Assembly (NCBI GenBank): GCA_963809965.1
Contig: CAWELU010000028.1
Span: 186,001-250,000, forward strand
Reading direction: 5' to 3'
Source of the DNA: CAIWHR01 sp963809965
GTDB lineage: Bacteria > Pseudomonadota > Gammaproteobacteria > Burkholderiales > Casimicrobiaceae
Length of the DNA stretch: 64,000 bases
Part shown: one piece after another, positions 1 through 8,261 of the stretch
Numbering within the stretch: the first letter of the stretch is position 1
Layout: each line of letters opens with the position of its first letter
The notes under the pieces: model-generated
Databases searched by the model: none
What the model saw: the letters and a program-made list of their open reading frames with translations, nothing else
What the model was told of the DNA's origin: nothing
Program-made: the position numbers and the translations under genes

Positions 1-775
1 CAATGAGACCCCCTGACTCCGCAAAGTCCCGGTAGATGGACACCACGGGCAGATTGTGCTTCGCGGCCAGGTCGAGGATTTGTCGCCGATGTTTCGTAAT
101 CGCTCCGTCGTCCATGACGAACACGGCTTCCGACCGAGCGCGTGACGCGGCTTCGAACGCGCCCGCATAATCGTTCGGGTCGCGCACGGGAAGACGAACG
201 AACTTCAGACCCAGTCTCTCGCCCTTGCGCTCAACCTCGTCAACGATCACGACCGCGCCCGCGTTGTCGCCCTGGTAGAGCGCCGCCATCCGCGAGATCT
301 TCGGAAGCGTTTCCCGGAGCAACTCGACGCCTTTCGGTCCGAGCGCATCGGGCATGAAGCTCACCCCCGTGACGTTCCCGCCGGGATGAGCGAGACTGGC
401 CACGAGACCGGATTTAACGGGATCGGCTACCCGCATGATGACGACCGGGACTGTCCGGGTGGCGTTCTTGGCTGCCTGGGCGGCTGGCGTATTGATCGCG
501 ACGATCACGTCGACTTTGAGACGCAGCAGTTCCTCGACAAGAGTCGGAAGCCGCTCGTTGTGTCCCGCCGCATTCCGCAGCTCTATGCTGATGCTACGTC
601 CTTCGACATAGCCGAGCGTGCGAAGCTCGTCGCGAAACGTCTCGAGCAACCCGGGCTGCAGGTCCTGGGCCAAAACACCGATCCGTGGGGTCGCTTTCAC
701 TTGCTGCGCTCGGGCTGCCAGAGGTCGTGCAGCCAGTAGCAATGTTCCGACAAGAAACGTGCGACGCGAAAGCAC
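1..775 (-). CDS. ABC_sub_bind-family ABC transporter substrate-binding protein (3' end cut by window)
   Basis: I translated the minus strand from a GTG at 775. It is open to the window edge, giving about 258 residues of a protein that continues outside. The N-terminus (VLSRRTFLVGTLLLAARPLA followed by ARAQ) is a signal peptide with an RR motif and an Ala-x-Ala cleavage site. The mature part reads PRIGVLAQDL, LGYVEGRSISIELR, VDVIVAINTPAAQAAK, PVVIMRVADPVKSGL and LAHPGGNVTGVS, which is the pattern of the ABC_sub_bind family (periplasmic receptors, often for aromatic or unknown ligands). The ligand cannot be told from sequence. No transporter partners are visible. Whether the gene belongs to the chromosome or to the adjacent integrative element is unclear. 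Confidence 0.85.
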   Translation of the reverse strand, partial: MLSRRTFLVGTLLLAARPLAARAQQVKATPRIGVLAQDLQPGLLETFRDELRTLGYVEGRSISIELRNAAGHNERLPTLVEELLRLKVDVIVAINTPAAQAAKNATRTVPVVIMRVADPVKSGLVASLAHPGGNVTGVSFMPDALGPKGVELLRETLPKISRMAALYQGDNAGAVVIVDEVERKGERLGLKFVRLPVRDPNDYAGAFEAASRARSEAVFVMDDGAITKHRRQILDLAAKHNLPVVSIYRDFAESGGLI

Positions 776-1134
776 TGTCGAGCCTATGAGGGCGGAATTT
801 GGATTCAGGTCGAGCGTAGCGTAGTGGCAGCGAGTATAGCGTCGCCGCGTCCGGCCCGGGCGCGGGCTCGCCGCTGCGGGAGATTCGATGCTCCTTCGCA
901 CCCCCCAAGCTAATCGGCGTGGGACTCCGAATTCGATCAGACAGTCGCGTGATGGCGGCCACGGCAGTCGGTGATGACCGCTTTGGAGCACGAGACGCGA
1001 CGACCGCTTGTGGCCGGTGACCGCCACTGAAACGCGCCCACCGAATGGCTGCTCCCCGTCTGAAGCGGTCGGCCCGTCAGCGTCGGCCACCCACGACTGA
1101 TCGCCGACCGAAGGCGGTTGAGTGCGCACCAGAG
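776..1134. other. Non-coding stretch with no recognisable feature
   Basis: This 359-base interval lies between the divergently reading starts and ends of two minus-strand genes. Short open frames exist on both strands but none has family-like sequence, a good ribosome site or a neighbour relation that supports it. I saw no repeat, tRNA or strong promoter here. Confidence 0.5.
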
Positions 1135-1574
1135 TCACAAGTTGGATCGGATGCCAAGCTGTCGCAACGTGGGCGCCATTGCGACGGACGTCAACTCCGC
1201 CACTTGGCCGGCAAGGCGGAAAAACGTATCCCAATGCATGTACGGCGGCTTCCGATCCACGCCCCACGCAATTCCCCGGCGCCACTTGAGGCGTGCACGC
1301 AGTTTTTCGGCGCGTCGTCCAGCGCGTTGCGCCTTGCCTTCTCGCGTGGACGAATAGGCAAGCCCAAAGCAGTGCCGGCAGGCGATAGTCGCGCTTCCGT
1401 GAAGGACGGCGACCCGGCGATTGCAATTGGGGCACAAGAACCAAGCGCGCTGCCCGCCGAAGTGGCAGCTCGTCCAGTCCAGGCGCACCGCACGACGCTC
1501 GATCTTCCATTTGCCGTCACTGACCCGATAGCGATAAATCAGATACACGCGGTCTACTTCTGGACGGGCAATTA

Positions 1575-1599
1575 CTCAGCAGTCACTAATATAGGCGAC
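1575..1599. repeat. IS630 terminal inverted repeat, left end
   Basis: The outer sequence is CTCAGCAGTCACTAATATAG and continues to GCGAC. It matches the reverse complement of 2652-2676 at about 18 of 25 positions, with the blocks AGTC, CTAA and TAG conserved. A TA dinucleotide lies immediately outside. Confidence 0.8.
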
Positions 1600-2640
1600 G
1601 GAAGGAGCGCGGAAGAATGAGCGCACGAGTTTGGGGTCGCGTTGAATCGCCTGCAGATCGGCGTCGATGCGCGACTGCAACTGGTCGCCTTGGCGCAGCG
1701 GTTTCTTCGCGGTCCCGGTGCGCTTCATATGGTTCCACACCAGCTCATCGGGATTGAGCTCCGGCGCGTAGCCCGGCAGATAATGCAACTGCAACTTGCC
1801 CTGCAGCGAGTCAACGTAGCGGCGCACGACCGGCCCTTTGTGCGCCGGCAGGCTGTCCAGAATTAGCGTCAGCGGCTTCTTGCGCTGTTTCATCAGCCGC
1901 TGGAGATAGTCGACAAACAGTTCCGCGTTGAGTGCGCCTTGGTAGGTCACAAACCAGAAGGCGCCGCGGGCATTGACCGCCGAGGCGGCCGACATCGATT
2001 GGCGCTGCCCGGGAACGGCTACCACCGGCGTTTGGCCCTGCACACCCCACGTCTTGCCCCGCACTGCATCGGCGCGAAAGCCAGACTCATCCCAGAAATA
2101 GATCTGCGCCCCGCGCGCCTTGGCGTCCTGGGCCAGCCGGGGATAGATCTCGTGTTGCCACCGCGCAATGGCTTCCGGATCGCGTTGGTACGCCCGCTGC
2201 AGCGGCTTCTGCGGGGTCAAGCCCAGCTTCGCCAGCAACTTCCCCACCGCCGTAAGCCCGAGCTTCACCCCAAACTCGCGCTCGATCAACGCAGCGACGA
2301 CCTTGCGCGTCCACAAGGCAAAGTCGAATCCGTATTGCCGTGGATCCTTGCCGTTGAGCCAACGAAAGACCTGCCGCTCTTGCGCCACCGTCAGCGTCCG
2401 CGGTCGTCCCGTCGCCTTGCGCGAGGCCAGGGCGCGCAGGCCCTTACCCCGTCCGCTCGCCGTACGCAGCCACTTGTAGATCGTGGTGCGACAAAACCCA
2501 TACGAGGCAATCACCGTGCTTGGATCTTCGCCCTCGCGCACCCGTTCCACCGCCATGCGCCGGATCTCCTCCAACGTCCGGTGATCCAAGGTGCGGCCAT
2601 CGCGCTTCATGTCTTCAGTATAGACAATGTCGCGCATCAT
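1576..2640 (-). CDS. IS630-family DDE transposase
   Basis: This 354-residue protein, of normal length for IS630 transposases, starts at ATG 2640 (a second ATG follows). The N-terminal third is a helix-turn-helix region (TVIASYGFCRTTIYKWLR) followed by a winged-helix domain (GKDPRQYGFDFALWTRKVVAALI). The catalytic DDE residues are visible: Asp in FWDESG, Asp in LILDSLPAHK and Glu in PELNPDELVW, the usual IS630 order and spacing. The frame is intact and its stop overlaps the left inverted repeat. It would act on the element's own ends with TA target choice. Confidence 0.95.
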   Translation of the reverse strand: MMRDIVYTEDMKRDGRTLDHRTLEEIRRMAVERVREGEDPSTVIASYGFCRTTIYKWLRTASGRGKGLRALASRKATGRPRTLTVAQERQVFRWLNGKDPRQYGFDFALWTRKVVAALIEREFGVKLGLTAVGKLLAKLGLTPQKPLQRAYQRDPEAIARWQHEIYPRLAQDAKARGAQIYFWDESGFRADAVRGKTWGVQGQTPVVAVPGQRQSMSAASAVNARGAFWFVTYQGALNAELFVDYLQRLMKQRKKPLTLILDSLPAHKGPVVRRYVDSLQGKLQLHYLPGYAPELNPDELVWNHMKRTGTAKKPLRQGDQLQSRIDADLQAIQRDPKLVRSFFRAPSVAYISDC

Positions 2641-2651
2641 ACAAGGCCTTT

Positions 2652-2676
2652 GTAGGCTAACTTAGGGACTATTTAG
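2652..2676. repeat. IS630 terminal inverted repeat, right end
   Basis: This is the reverse-complement partner of 1575-1599 (it reads CTAAATAGTC CCTAAGTTAG CCTAC on the minus strand). A TA copy follows at 2677-2678. Confidence 0.8.
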
Positions 2677-3086
2677 TAAGGACGCCGTCGGTTGGTCAAA
2701 TCGCGTCCAATTGATTTGAAAACAGTACCTCGCCAGCAACTTTTCTCGTTGCCACCGTCGCACGTCAATTGCGCAAACTTCGTCCGTCGTCGCTCTCGCC
2801 CTGCTACCCCCACGTCGACCGCTACCAAAGCCGCCCATTGTCCTTTTCCGTTTTGCGAAATGATAAGGCAACTCGGGGACAGTCCTATGCATGATTCGAG
2901 ACTGGAAGCGGGCACCGGGCCGATGTGTCCAGTAGCGGAGTCGGTATGCGTGTGGATGGGACGACAGGTAGTTCACAACGTTCATGGTCGAGCGGAATCG
3001 GTCGACGCCAGTTACGAAAAAAGCGAGCGCGGCGAACGTGGACGAGTGCTTATTTCGTTGCCTCGTCTTTTATCTATCGAGCCGGT

Positions 3087-3662
3087 TCATTCCGTGGCTC
3101 GCCACACCTCAGTCGGCCGTCCCGCGGTGCTTACGGTTTCGCACATCGCGCGACCATTGCCACGGAGCAGTTCGAGAGCAGCACCGATCCGCTCGGCTGG
3201 TAGGTTGCGCTTGAACACGCCGCTGATGTCCGTCCGGGTCAAGCCCGCGTTCCCTGCTCGCCGAAGTTGGTGAAGGATTCTGTCTGCCGTCGGATCGCGG
3301 AGGATGGCGGGCGGCGTGCTCACGTTCGCCGCCACTTGCGCCGTCATTCTTGGGCGCGCCAGGGCGTCAGGATCGACGCCCGTTGGGCGCGAGGTCGCGG
3401 GTTGACCCGTCATGCTGCCGGGTGCTCTGGCGTTCGCCATGGCGTTTCTTGCTGCCTCGCCGATCATGGTCCCCCGGCGGAAAGTGTCGGGCTCGGCTTC
3501 TTCCGGCTCCGTACCGACCGGGACGCAGCCACGAGCGACTGCCGCGCGGAGAAACGACTTTGGGGTTTCGATGCCCGCTGGGTCGCATGGCACGCAAAAC
3601 ATGCGGCCATCGAGCAGGCAGATCGCGCAGCCGCGAGGGTGATCCGGCGCCCACAGTCTCAC
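3087..3662 (-). CDS. Hypothetical protein with a C-terminal winged-helix-like region
   Basis: I chose the GTG at 3662 because AAAGGAG lies eight bases upstream and the GTGA overlaps the stop of the preceding small gene, giving 191 residues. A Cys-rich stretch (CAICLLDGRMFCVPCDPAG, residues about 12-30) may bind metal. The last 65 residues (ILHQLRRAGNAGLTRTDISGVF and on to GRPTEVWRA) resemble the winged-helix tail found on primase/helicase-type proteins of integrative elements. Here it stands alone, so it may be a remnant or a separately encoded subunit of the primase upstream. Function is not known. Confidence 0.6.
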   Translation of the reverse strand: MRLWAPDHPRGCAICLLDGRMFCVPCDPAGIETPKSFLRAAVARGCVPVGTEPEEAEPDTFRRGTMIGEAARNAMANARAPGSMTGQPATSRPTGVDPDALARPRMTAQVAANVSTPPAILRDPTADRILHQLRRAGNAGLTRTDISGVFKRNLPAERIGAALELLRGNGRAMCETVSTAGRPTEVWRATE

Positions 3663-3901
3663 GCTAATACGACTCCTTTCTTCTCGCACGCCGCGCCCGC
3701 TTGGTGACTCATCAGTCTGCTCGCGCGCGAGTGGATGTCGAAGTACCGCCGAGCCGAGTGTCTTGGCATCGCCTTGTCGGCAGCTAACGCCTTGCAAGGC
3801 CGCGCCGCTGTCCGACTCTGTTGGACTTCTTGCAGCCAGGCAGTAGCGATCGGTTCTTGCGTTTCTACCGTTCTACTCATCAGAACGTCATGACTGTCCA
3901 A
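3659..3901 (-). CDS. Small hypothetical protein, 80 residues
   Basis: The frame runs from ATG 3901 to a TGA that overlaps the GTG start of the next gene by four bases, the arrangement expected for coupled translation. Its own start lies 22 bases inside the upstream gene. The product is Arg/Ala-rich with no family I recognise. The case rests on the chain of overlaps rather than sequence similarity. Confidence 0.45.
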   Translation of the reverse strand: MDSHDVLMSRTVETQEPIATAWLQEVQQSRTAARPCKALAADKAMPRHSARRYFDIHSRASRLMSHQAGAACEKKGVVLA

Positions 3902-4110
3902 CGCGGGGGCGGTTCGCCTCGAGCCTCATAGGCGGCGTCGCTAGCCTCGCCGAAGCCGTAGGCGTCCTCCTCGTCGTCGAACTGCTGGTGCAGGCGTAAT
4001 TCCCACACGCTCCAGCTCCATTCTCCGTCGAACTCCTGCATTGCCACCACCCCGCGGTGGTCGTCGATGACTACGACTGATGTACCGTTCTTCTTTCCTT
4101 CGCGGACCAT
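3880..4110 (-). CDS. Small acidic hypothetical protein, 76 residues
   Basis: It starts at ATG 4110. The sequence is acidic and aromatic in the middle (EFDGEWSWSVWELRLHQQFDDEEDAYGFGEASDAAYEARG), with two predicted beta strands at the start (TSVVVIDDHRGVVAMQEF). It lies between the primase gene and two other small frames on the same strand of the integrative element. No family is recognised. Small acidic proteins of mobile elements are sometimes anti-defence or regulatory, but nothing here shows that. Confidence 0.5.
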   Translation of the reverse strand: MVREGKKNGTSVVVIDDHRGVVAMQEFDGEWSWSVWELRLHQQFDDEEDAYGFGEASDAAYEARGEPPPRWTVMTF

Positions 4111-4199
4111 TGATTTCGCGACTTTCGTAGAGACTTCGGTTTCAAGTAGCAGGGCACAAAGGTCGTTCCCTTCGCGTGCAAGCCATACGATGTAGCTCC

Positions 4200-4871
4200 C
4201 TATGAGAGGTCAGCATTCGACCGGGCCGGCGGCCTTTCCCCAGGCACGTCGAGTTCCAGTTTGAGCGCCCCGACGATTTCGGTGAGCGCATAAGGTGGCG
4301 CCGCGGTGCCGATACCCTCGAGCAACTTCGTTGTCTGTGCTTTGCCTTTGAGGTGGAAAAATCCGGGCAGTCGCATGACGCGCGGCAAATCATGCACGGA
4401 CGGATCGCCACCGAAACGCCGTGCCAGCGCCCGCTGAACTCTGGAGAATTGATCCAGCGGGCAGTCGTCGGTCAGCCAATAGACGTGATACTTCGCTTGC
4501 GACGATTCGACCACGATGTGTGGGTCGAGTCCGGCTTCAAGCACCGGCCCGAGCGGGGCGCCGTCCAGATCAACGAACACGGCGCGCACGCGCTTGATGT
4601 TGTGCGTCTGTCGTCCGGTGAAGTCGGTCTCGTTGATCGTGACGAACACACCGGCGCCTTGTTGCTGCATGAGGTCGAGCCAGGCGACGCGGTTGCCGAA
4701 GTCACCGTGCCTGATCATCGCCAACTCGTGCCGCTTCGCCGGCGAGTCGTCGAACGCCTGGAACGTCCAGCGCGCGGCCTCGGGATCGAGCCGCATCAGG
4801 AATTCGCGCGTCTGGGCGCGGTACCACGGTGCCGCATTGAGAGGTGCTGACTGCAGCGCCGGCGTTAGCAT
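4200..4871 (-). CDS. RepB-like DNA primase domain protein of the integrative element
   Basis: ATG 4871 is chosen because it overlaps the stop of the small upstream gene (ATGCTAA), giving 223 residues. The sequence VFVTINETDFTGR, VRAVFVDLDGAPL, HIVVESSQAKYHVYWLTDD, FGGDPSVHDLPRVMRLPGFFHLKG follows the RepB/AEP-type primase pattern. The D-L-D metal-binding pair and the H-x-Y-W strand are present, and the R-x-P-G-F-x-x-x-K loop is clear. Primases of this kind prime replication of plasmids and integrated elements. The helicase or DUF3987-like partner often fused downstream is missing here, and the C-terminus stops shortly after the primase fold, so the protein may be truncated or act as a free primase. 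Confidence 0.75.
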   Translation of the reverse strand: MLTPALQSAPLNAAPWYRAQTREFLMRLDPEAARWTFQAFDDSPAKRHELAMIRHGDFGNRVAWLDLMQQQGAGVFVTINETDFTGRQTHNIKRVRAVFVDLDGAPLGPVLEAGLDPHIVVESSQAKYHVYWLTDDCPLDQFSRVQRALARRFGGDPSVHDLPRVMRLPGFFHLKGKAQTTKLLEGIGTAAPPYALTEIVGALKLELDVPGERPPARSNADLS

Positions 4872-5053
4872 AATGCCGCCTTTGCGTCCTTCACGTAGGC
4901 CGTCACGACCTTGATGAAGGCGCCGTCGCCGGCGAGCTGGGCATGGGCGAGCGCCGTTTGACGCGACGAAAAAGTGCGGGATAGGGTTTGCAACGTATCG
5001 GTGCCGGCGTCCGTTTTCGCCAGGCGCGCGGCCCGCCAGCTGATGATCTCCAT
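4865..5053 (-). CDS. Small hypothetical protein, 62 residues
   Basis: It starts at ATG 5053 and its stop overlaps the ATG of the primase gene by seven bases, which supports coupled expression. The sequence (MEIISWRAARLAKTD, then a helical Ala/Gln-rich half ending FIKVVTAYVKDAKAALC) has no recognised motif. Position suggests a replication-module accessory. Confidence 0.5.
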   Translation of the reverse strand: MEIISWRAARLAKTDAGTDTLQTLSRTFSSRQTALAHAQLAGDGAFIKVVTAYVKDAKAALC

Positions 5054-5106
5054 GGTCTATACTCCAGCCGACCGCCGCCCGGTCAGGGGCGGCGGCCAGT
5101 TGATGC

Positions 5107-5904
5107 TCACTCGAAGGGAATGTCGTTCTCGAAGGTCTCGCCGCTGGAATCCGTAACGGTGACTTTCCTGTTCGGTCGCTTGGCCGGCGGTGCTGCGCGC
5201 AGACGCAGCCCGCCAGTGATCTTGCCGCCGTACTCGACATCAGGGTCTACGTACAAGATCATCTTGCCGCCGATCCAGTCGTCGCTGTCCTCGCCCAAGG
5301 CCTTAAAGAGCCGCCTCTTGTTCGTGGTGTTGAGCACCATCGGCTTGGCGAATTCGGCGAATTGAATCACCCACTCCATGTCCGGCGGCTCGTCGTCGCG
5401 CGCGACGTTGGTCTGCTTTAGCGCGACAACGGTCACCAGCGTGTCACGCTCCACATCGTCCTGCTTCAGATACTTGCTGGGGATCATCTCGTTCTGTTTC
5501 ACGTGTCTGTTCCTTTTCATGTTTGTGCGAGGCGGCTGGGTATTGCACGAGGCCGCAGCGCCGCGTAGGCGGCCCCGGGCCTTGTCTTTCGACAAGGATT
5601 GGTCTTTATGGTAGGGAGCATTTCGGCCGGGTCTGCGCCGGTCGGATTGGCTCAGGGGCGCCGACGATGCGACCTTTCGGTTCGCTTCCAGCATCACGAC
5701 GAGGGTGCGAATTTCGTCGTCGGACTTGCCGGCGATGCGAGCTGAGTTCAGCGCGGCGACTTCATGGGCGGGCCAGCCGACGCAGCGCGGCCCCAAGCTC
5801 ACCTGCTTCGTCCACAAGCCTTGGGCGATGCGAAGGTAGATCGTGGACCGGGAGTAACCCGATTCAGATTTAACAGCAGGAAGCCGAAAGATGGTGTGCA
5901 GCAT
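5107..5904 (-). CDS. AlpA-like regulator read through in frame into an SSB-like protein
   Basis: One open frame runs from ATG 5904 to 5107 (265 residues) and contains two unlike parts. Residues 1-65 (MLHTIFRLPAVKSESGYSRS and on to QVSLGPRCVGWPAHEVAAL) are an AlpA/MerR-like helix-turn-helix, the usual activator of integrase in P4-like elements. A basic low-complexity link follows. The last 130 residues begin at a likely separate start, GTG 5502 with AAAGGA upstream, and end FENDIPFE, close to the DDDIPF tip of single-stranded-DNA-binding proteins. Either this is a true fusion, or the alpA stop is lost and the second protein starts at 5502. The second reading seems more likely. Confidence 0.65.
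   Translation of the reverse strand: MLHTIFRLPAVKSESGYSRSTIYLRIAQGLWTKQVSLGPRCVGWPAHEVAALNSARIAGKSDDEIRTLVVMLEANRKVASSAPLSQSDRRRPGRNAPYHKDQSLSKDKARGRLRGAAASCNTQPPRTNMKRNRHVKQNEMIPSKYLKQDDVERDTLVTVVALKQTNVARDDEPPDMEWVIQFAEFAKPMVLNTTNKRRLFKALGEDSDDWIGGKMILYVDPDVEYGGKITGGLRLRAAPPAKRPNRKVTVTDSSGETFENDIPFE
5580..5597 (-). other. Perfect 7-bp hairpin with GAAA tetraloop inside the AlpA/SSB-like frame
   Basis: On the transcribed minus strand the sequence is CCTTGTC GAAA GACAAGG, a perfect stem closed by a GNRA-type loop. It lies in the low-complexity link between the AlpA-like and SSB-like parts, about 80 bases upstream of the likely internal start at 5502. It may mark the boundary between two genes or an RNA-level control site. 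Confidence 0.45.
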
Positions 5905-6052
5905 GTTTGCACCCCGTAGGGTGTTGTTGAACATGCCTGCATTTAAGGATCACAACGCTCGCCTGAATAGGCAGGCGGGTTGCGAAAACTCGCCCCGCGA
6001 AATCGAGGATGGGTAGCCGAGTTCCCCGGTGCGGGGGTGGGCGGGTTCGTCC

Positions 6053-6085
6053 CCGCGCCAGCGGCAAAACCCACTGCTGGCGCGG
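6053..6085. repeat. 10-bp inverted repeat downstream of the 6104-6808 gene
   Basis: CCGCGCCAGC and GCTGGCGCGG pair perfectly around a 13-base loop. The structure sits just past the stop of the minus-strand gene ending at 6104 and upstream of the alpA-like gene. No T run follows on either strand, so it is not a classical terminator. It could be an mRNA-end stabiliser or a protein site of the element. Confidence 0.45.
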
Positions 6086-6103
6086 TGCTTGGGGGTAGGT
6101 GGG

Positions 6104-6808
6104 TTACTTGGCGGGGGTCTTTGGTGCGCCGCCGCCGGGTTGCCAGTTTGCCACCTTGGCGCACTCGTCGATGCCCTGCTCGTTCAGTTTGCCATCGTCG
6201 TCGGTCAAATCAAAATCAGCCGCATGCTCTCGCAGCCATTTTTCAAGAGCCTGTTTCGGATGCTTACCGTTCGGATCGGTAACGGCCTGCCATGCCCGCA
6301 CCGCCGCCGCTAACTTGGGGGCATAGCGTGGATTGTCGCGTTCAAGGTAACCAGAAGCACCGGTCGCAGTCGGAAAGAAGAAGCCGGCTCTTACTCCACG
6401 ACTCGTCAGCCAAGCGCGGACGTTATCAAGCAAGATGGTAGTCAACGCCCAATCCGGCGATTCGCAAAAGGCTACCTTTAGCTTGGAATAATCCCTTCCC
6501 TGCGTCGCCCAGCCATCATCGATGAACTCCAGTCGTCGCAGCCTCTCGTCCTCGGATGGTGATTCGTCCCATCCCTGAATATGTGCGTTTCGTCGGATGG
6601 TCGCTTTCAACCGCCGGCCATTGATTGCATTGATAAGCGCCGTCTGCGCCGCGTAGATCTTCGGAAATTGGCCCTCGAAATTGGTGTCGTTCCTGCACCG
6701 GGCGATGTACCCGGGGTCATATCCGGCAATCAGTGCCGCCGCCTGCTCCACCGTGAATTCATCGTGCAAATACCAGAGAGGATCAATTTCGAGTTCGTCA
6801 TTTTGCAT
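6104..6808 (-). CDS. Hypothetical protein of the integrative element, 234 residues
   Basis: ATG 6808 is preferred over the upstream in-frame start because it follows GGAAGGGGCGGA. The N-terminal part (DPLWYLHDEFTVEQAAALIAGYDPG) resembles the short helical segment of hypothetical proteins commonly found beside AlpA regulators in islands. The C-terminal part (VRAWQAVTDPNGKHPKQALEKWLREHAADFDLTDDDGKLNEQGIDECAKVANW) resembles a helical winged-like tail. The gene lies between the integrase and alpA, a common position for this type. The function is unknown. Confidence 0.7.
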   Translation of the reverse strand: MQNDELEIDPLWYLHDEFTVEQAAALIAGYDPGYIARCRNDTNFEGQFPKIYAAQTALINAINGRRLKATIRRNAHIQGWDESPSEDERLRRLEFIDDGWATQGRDYSKLKVAFCESPDWALTTILLDNVRAWLTSRGVRAGFFFPTATGASGYLERDNPRYAPKLAAAVRAWQAVTDPNGKHPKQALEKWLREHAADFDLTDDDGKLNEQGIDECAKVANWQPGGGAPKTPAK

Positions 6809-6906
6809 TCCGCCCCTTCCACGTTTGGCATTGAAGGCGAACTTCACACCGTCCGAGCAAGGAAATCTGGTCCCCACCCCATTGGGCTAGCCGCGGGGTC
6901 GACCGG

Positions 6907-7026
6907 TCAATGCAAACACTGCTGTTCCTCGTCAAGCATTTGGCGAAGCAATGCGATCGCACATGCTCGCTCTCGGACATCTTGGTCCAAAATCTCCTTG
7001 AATTCCCCTTCCTGCTCGCGGCGCAT
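6907..7026 (-). CDS. Possible very small protein after the integrase
   Basis: The frame starts at ATG 7026, just past the integrase stop, and encodes 39 residues (MRREQEGEFKEILDQDVRER then ACAIALLRQMLDEEQQCLH). It is strongly helical and charged, unlike typical random frames of this GC-rich region. No ribosome site stands out, so the call is tentative. Confidence 0.3.
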   Translation of the reverse strand: MRREQEGEFKEILDQDVRERACAIALLRQMLDEEQQCLH

Positions 7027-7043
7027 GCCGTCATCAGGCCATT

Positions 7044-8261
7044 TCACTTCGTTAACGGCCGTCGCAGGGGGGTCACCTTCGCGCCGCGCGCCAACGCATC
7101 GAGCATGTCCGCCCATTGCTGCATCATCGCACGCCGGTCGGGCAAGTACTCGGCCCGGTTATAGGCGCCCCGGACTTCATTGCGCCCGGAATGCGCGAGC
7201 TGGCGCTCGATTACATCCCCGCGGAATCCAGATTCGTTAAGCATTGTGGACGCCACGCTGCGAAAACCGTGTCCGGTCATCTTGCCCTTAAAACCCAGGC
7301 GGTAGAGCGCGAAGAGCATTGTGTTATTGCTCATTGGCTTGTCTGGATTGCGTCCGGGAAACACAAAGCGGCTGCCACCGCCAAGCGCACGCAACTCATC
7401 TAGGATCGCCAACGCCTGCCGCGATAGCGGCACGACGTGTTCGGTCTTCATTTTCATGCGCCCGGCCGCGACAATCCATGTCGTGCTGTCAGGGTCAATC
7501 TCCTCCCATTCCGCTCCGATTAACTCGTTGGTTCGCACGAAGGTCAACGCGAGAAGCTGTAGCGCGCAGCCCGTCATCCTGTCCCCGATCTCTGCGTAAC
7601 CAGTGATCTTACGAAGCAGGTCCGGTAATTCTTCCGGGGTGACGGCTGGTTGATTCTTCTTCTTGTGCGGCGTGAGCGCGCCGCGCAGGTCGGGTGCAGG
7701 ATCGCGCTCGCAGCGGCCCGTCGCCACGCCATATCGGAAGATCTGTGACGCCACCTGCAGCACGCGATGGGCGAGGTCGTAAGCGCCGCGATGCTCGATC
7801 TTTCGTACCGCCATGAGCAACTGCGGCGCGGTTATCTCTGCGATCGGCCGCGCGCCGAGCTCGGGGAATAGGTTGTTCTCAAGCCGCCGCAACACGTCCG
7901 ACGCATGATGTTCAACCCAGACGTGGGTCTGCTTTGCGTACCACTCGCGGGCGACTGTCTCGAAGCTACTCGCGTCGCGCATCCTTGCCGCGTGCTTGTC
8001 GGCCTTGCGCTGCGCAGATGGATCGACTCCCCCTGCGAGGAGCTTCCGCGCATCATCACGCCGCGAGCGTGCGTCCGCGAGCGATGTGTCGGGGTACACC
8101 CCGAGCGACAGACGTCGCTCTTTCCCTTGAAAGCGGTACTTGATCCGCCACCAACGGCCGCCTGCAGGGGAGATCTCAAGGTACAGACCCCCGCCATCAA
8201 ACAGACGACGTACTTTCTGGGTGGGCTTCGCGTTGCGAATGGCAGTATTGGTTAGGGGCAC
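7044..8261 (-). CDS. Tyrosine recombinase/integrase, P4 type with DUF4102 arm-binding domain
   Basis: The protein has 405 residues from a GTG start at 8261 (GTG CCC CTA ACC). Residues 1-90 form the arm-type DNA-binding DUF4102 domain (RLFDGGGLYLEISPAGGRWW, LSLGVYPDTSLADAR). A SAM-like core-binding domain spans about 95-195, and the catalytic domain follows with Arg in FVRTNEL, HGFR, His in QLAHS and the nucleophile Tyr in the AYNRAEY region. This is the standard P4-like integrase length. It lies about 0.6 kb from the 3' end of tRNA-Ser, the usual attachment target, and it overlaps a second arm-domain gene by ten bases. It should catalyse insertion and excision of the element. Confidence 0.95.
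   Translation of the reverse strand: MPLTNTAIRNAKPTQKVRRLFDGGGLYLEISPAGGRWWRIKYRFQGKERRLSLGVYPDTSLADARSRRDDARKLLAGGVDPSAQRKADKHAARMRDASSFETVAREWYAKQTHVWVEHHASDVLRRLENNLFPELGARPIAEITAPQLLMAVRKIEHRGAYDLAHRVLQVASQIFRYGVATGRCERDPAPDLRGALTPHKKKNQPAVTPEELPDLLRKITGYAEIGDRMTGCALQLLALTFVRTNELIGAEWEEIDPDSTTWIVAAGRMKMKTEHVVPLSRQALAILDELRALGGGSRFVFPGRNPDKPMSNNTMLFALYRLGFKGKMTGHGFRSVASTMLNESGFRGDVIERQLAHSGRNEVRGAYNRAEYLPDRRAMMQQWADMLDALARGAKVTPLRRPLTK

Larger units (their letters stand above)
1575..2676 (-). mobile_element. IS630-family insertion sequence, about 1.1 kb
   Basis: The element is bounded by imperfect terminal inverted repeats and flanked by a TA on each side (1573-1574 and 2677-2678), the duplicated TA target expected of IS630/Tc1 transposition. 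It carries one transposase gene. Deleting the element and one TA exactly restores the interrupted host reading frame, which independently confirms both ends. The intact transposase and clean target duplication suggest a fairly recent insertion. Confidence 0.9.
1135..2838 (-). pseudogene. Zinc-finger hypothetical gene interrupted by an IS630-type element
   Basis: The gene is read in two pieces, 2838-2679 and 1574-1135. The 5' piece starts at ATG 2838 behind an AGGA ribosome site and begins MGGFGSGRRGG. The 3' piece carries two CxxC pairs (CPNC and CRHC) typical of a zinc ribbon, then a Lys/Arg-rich helix. Removing the insertion plus one TA copy joins the halves in frame (ACG GCG TCC TTA ATT GCC CGT) and gives a 199-residue protein. 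The N-terminal GFGSGR motif with a later CxxC pair is a recurring arrangement in uncharacterised proteins of mobile regions, and no function is known. The two halves are unlikely to work separately, so the gene is probably inactive. Confidence 0.8.
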
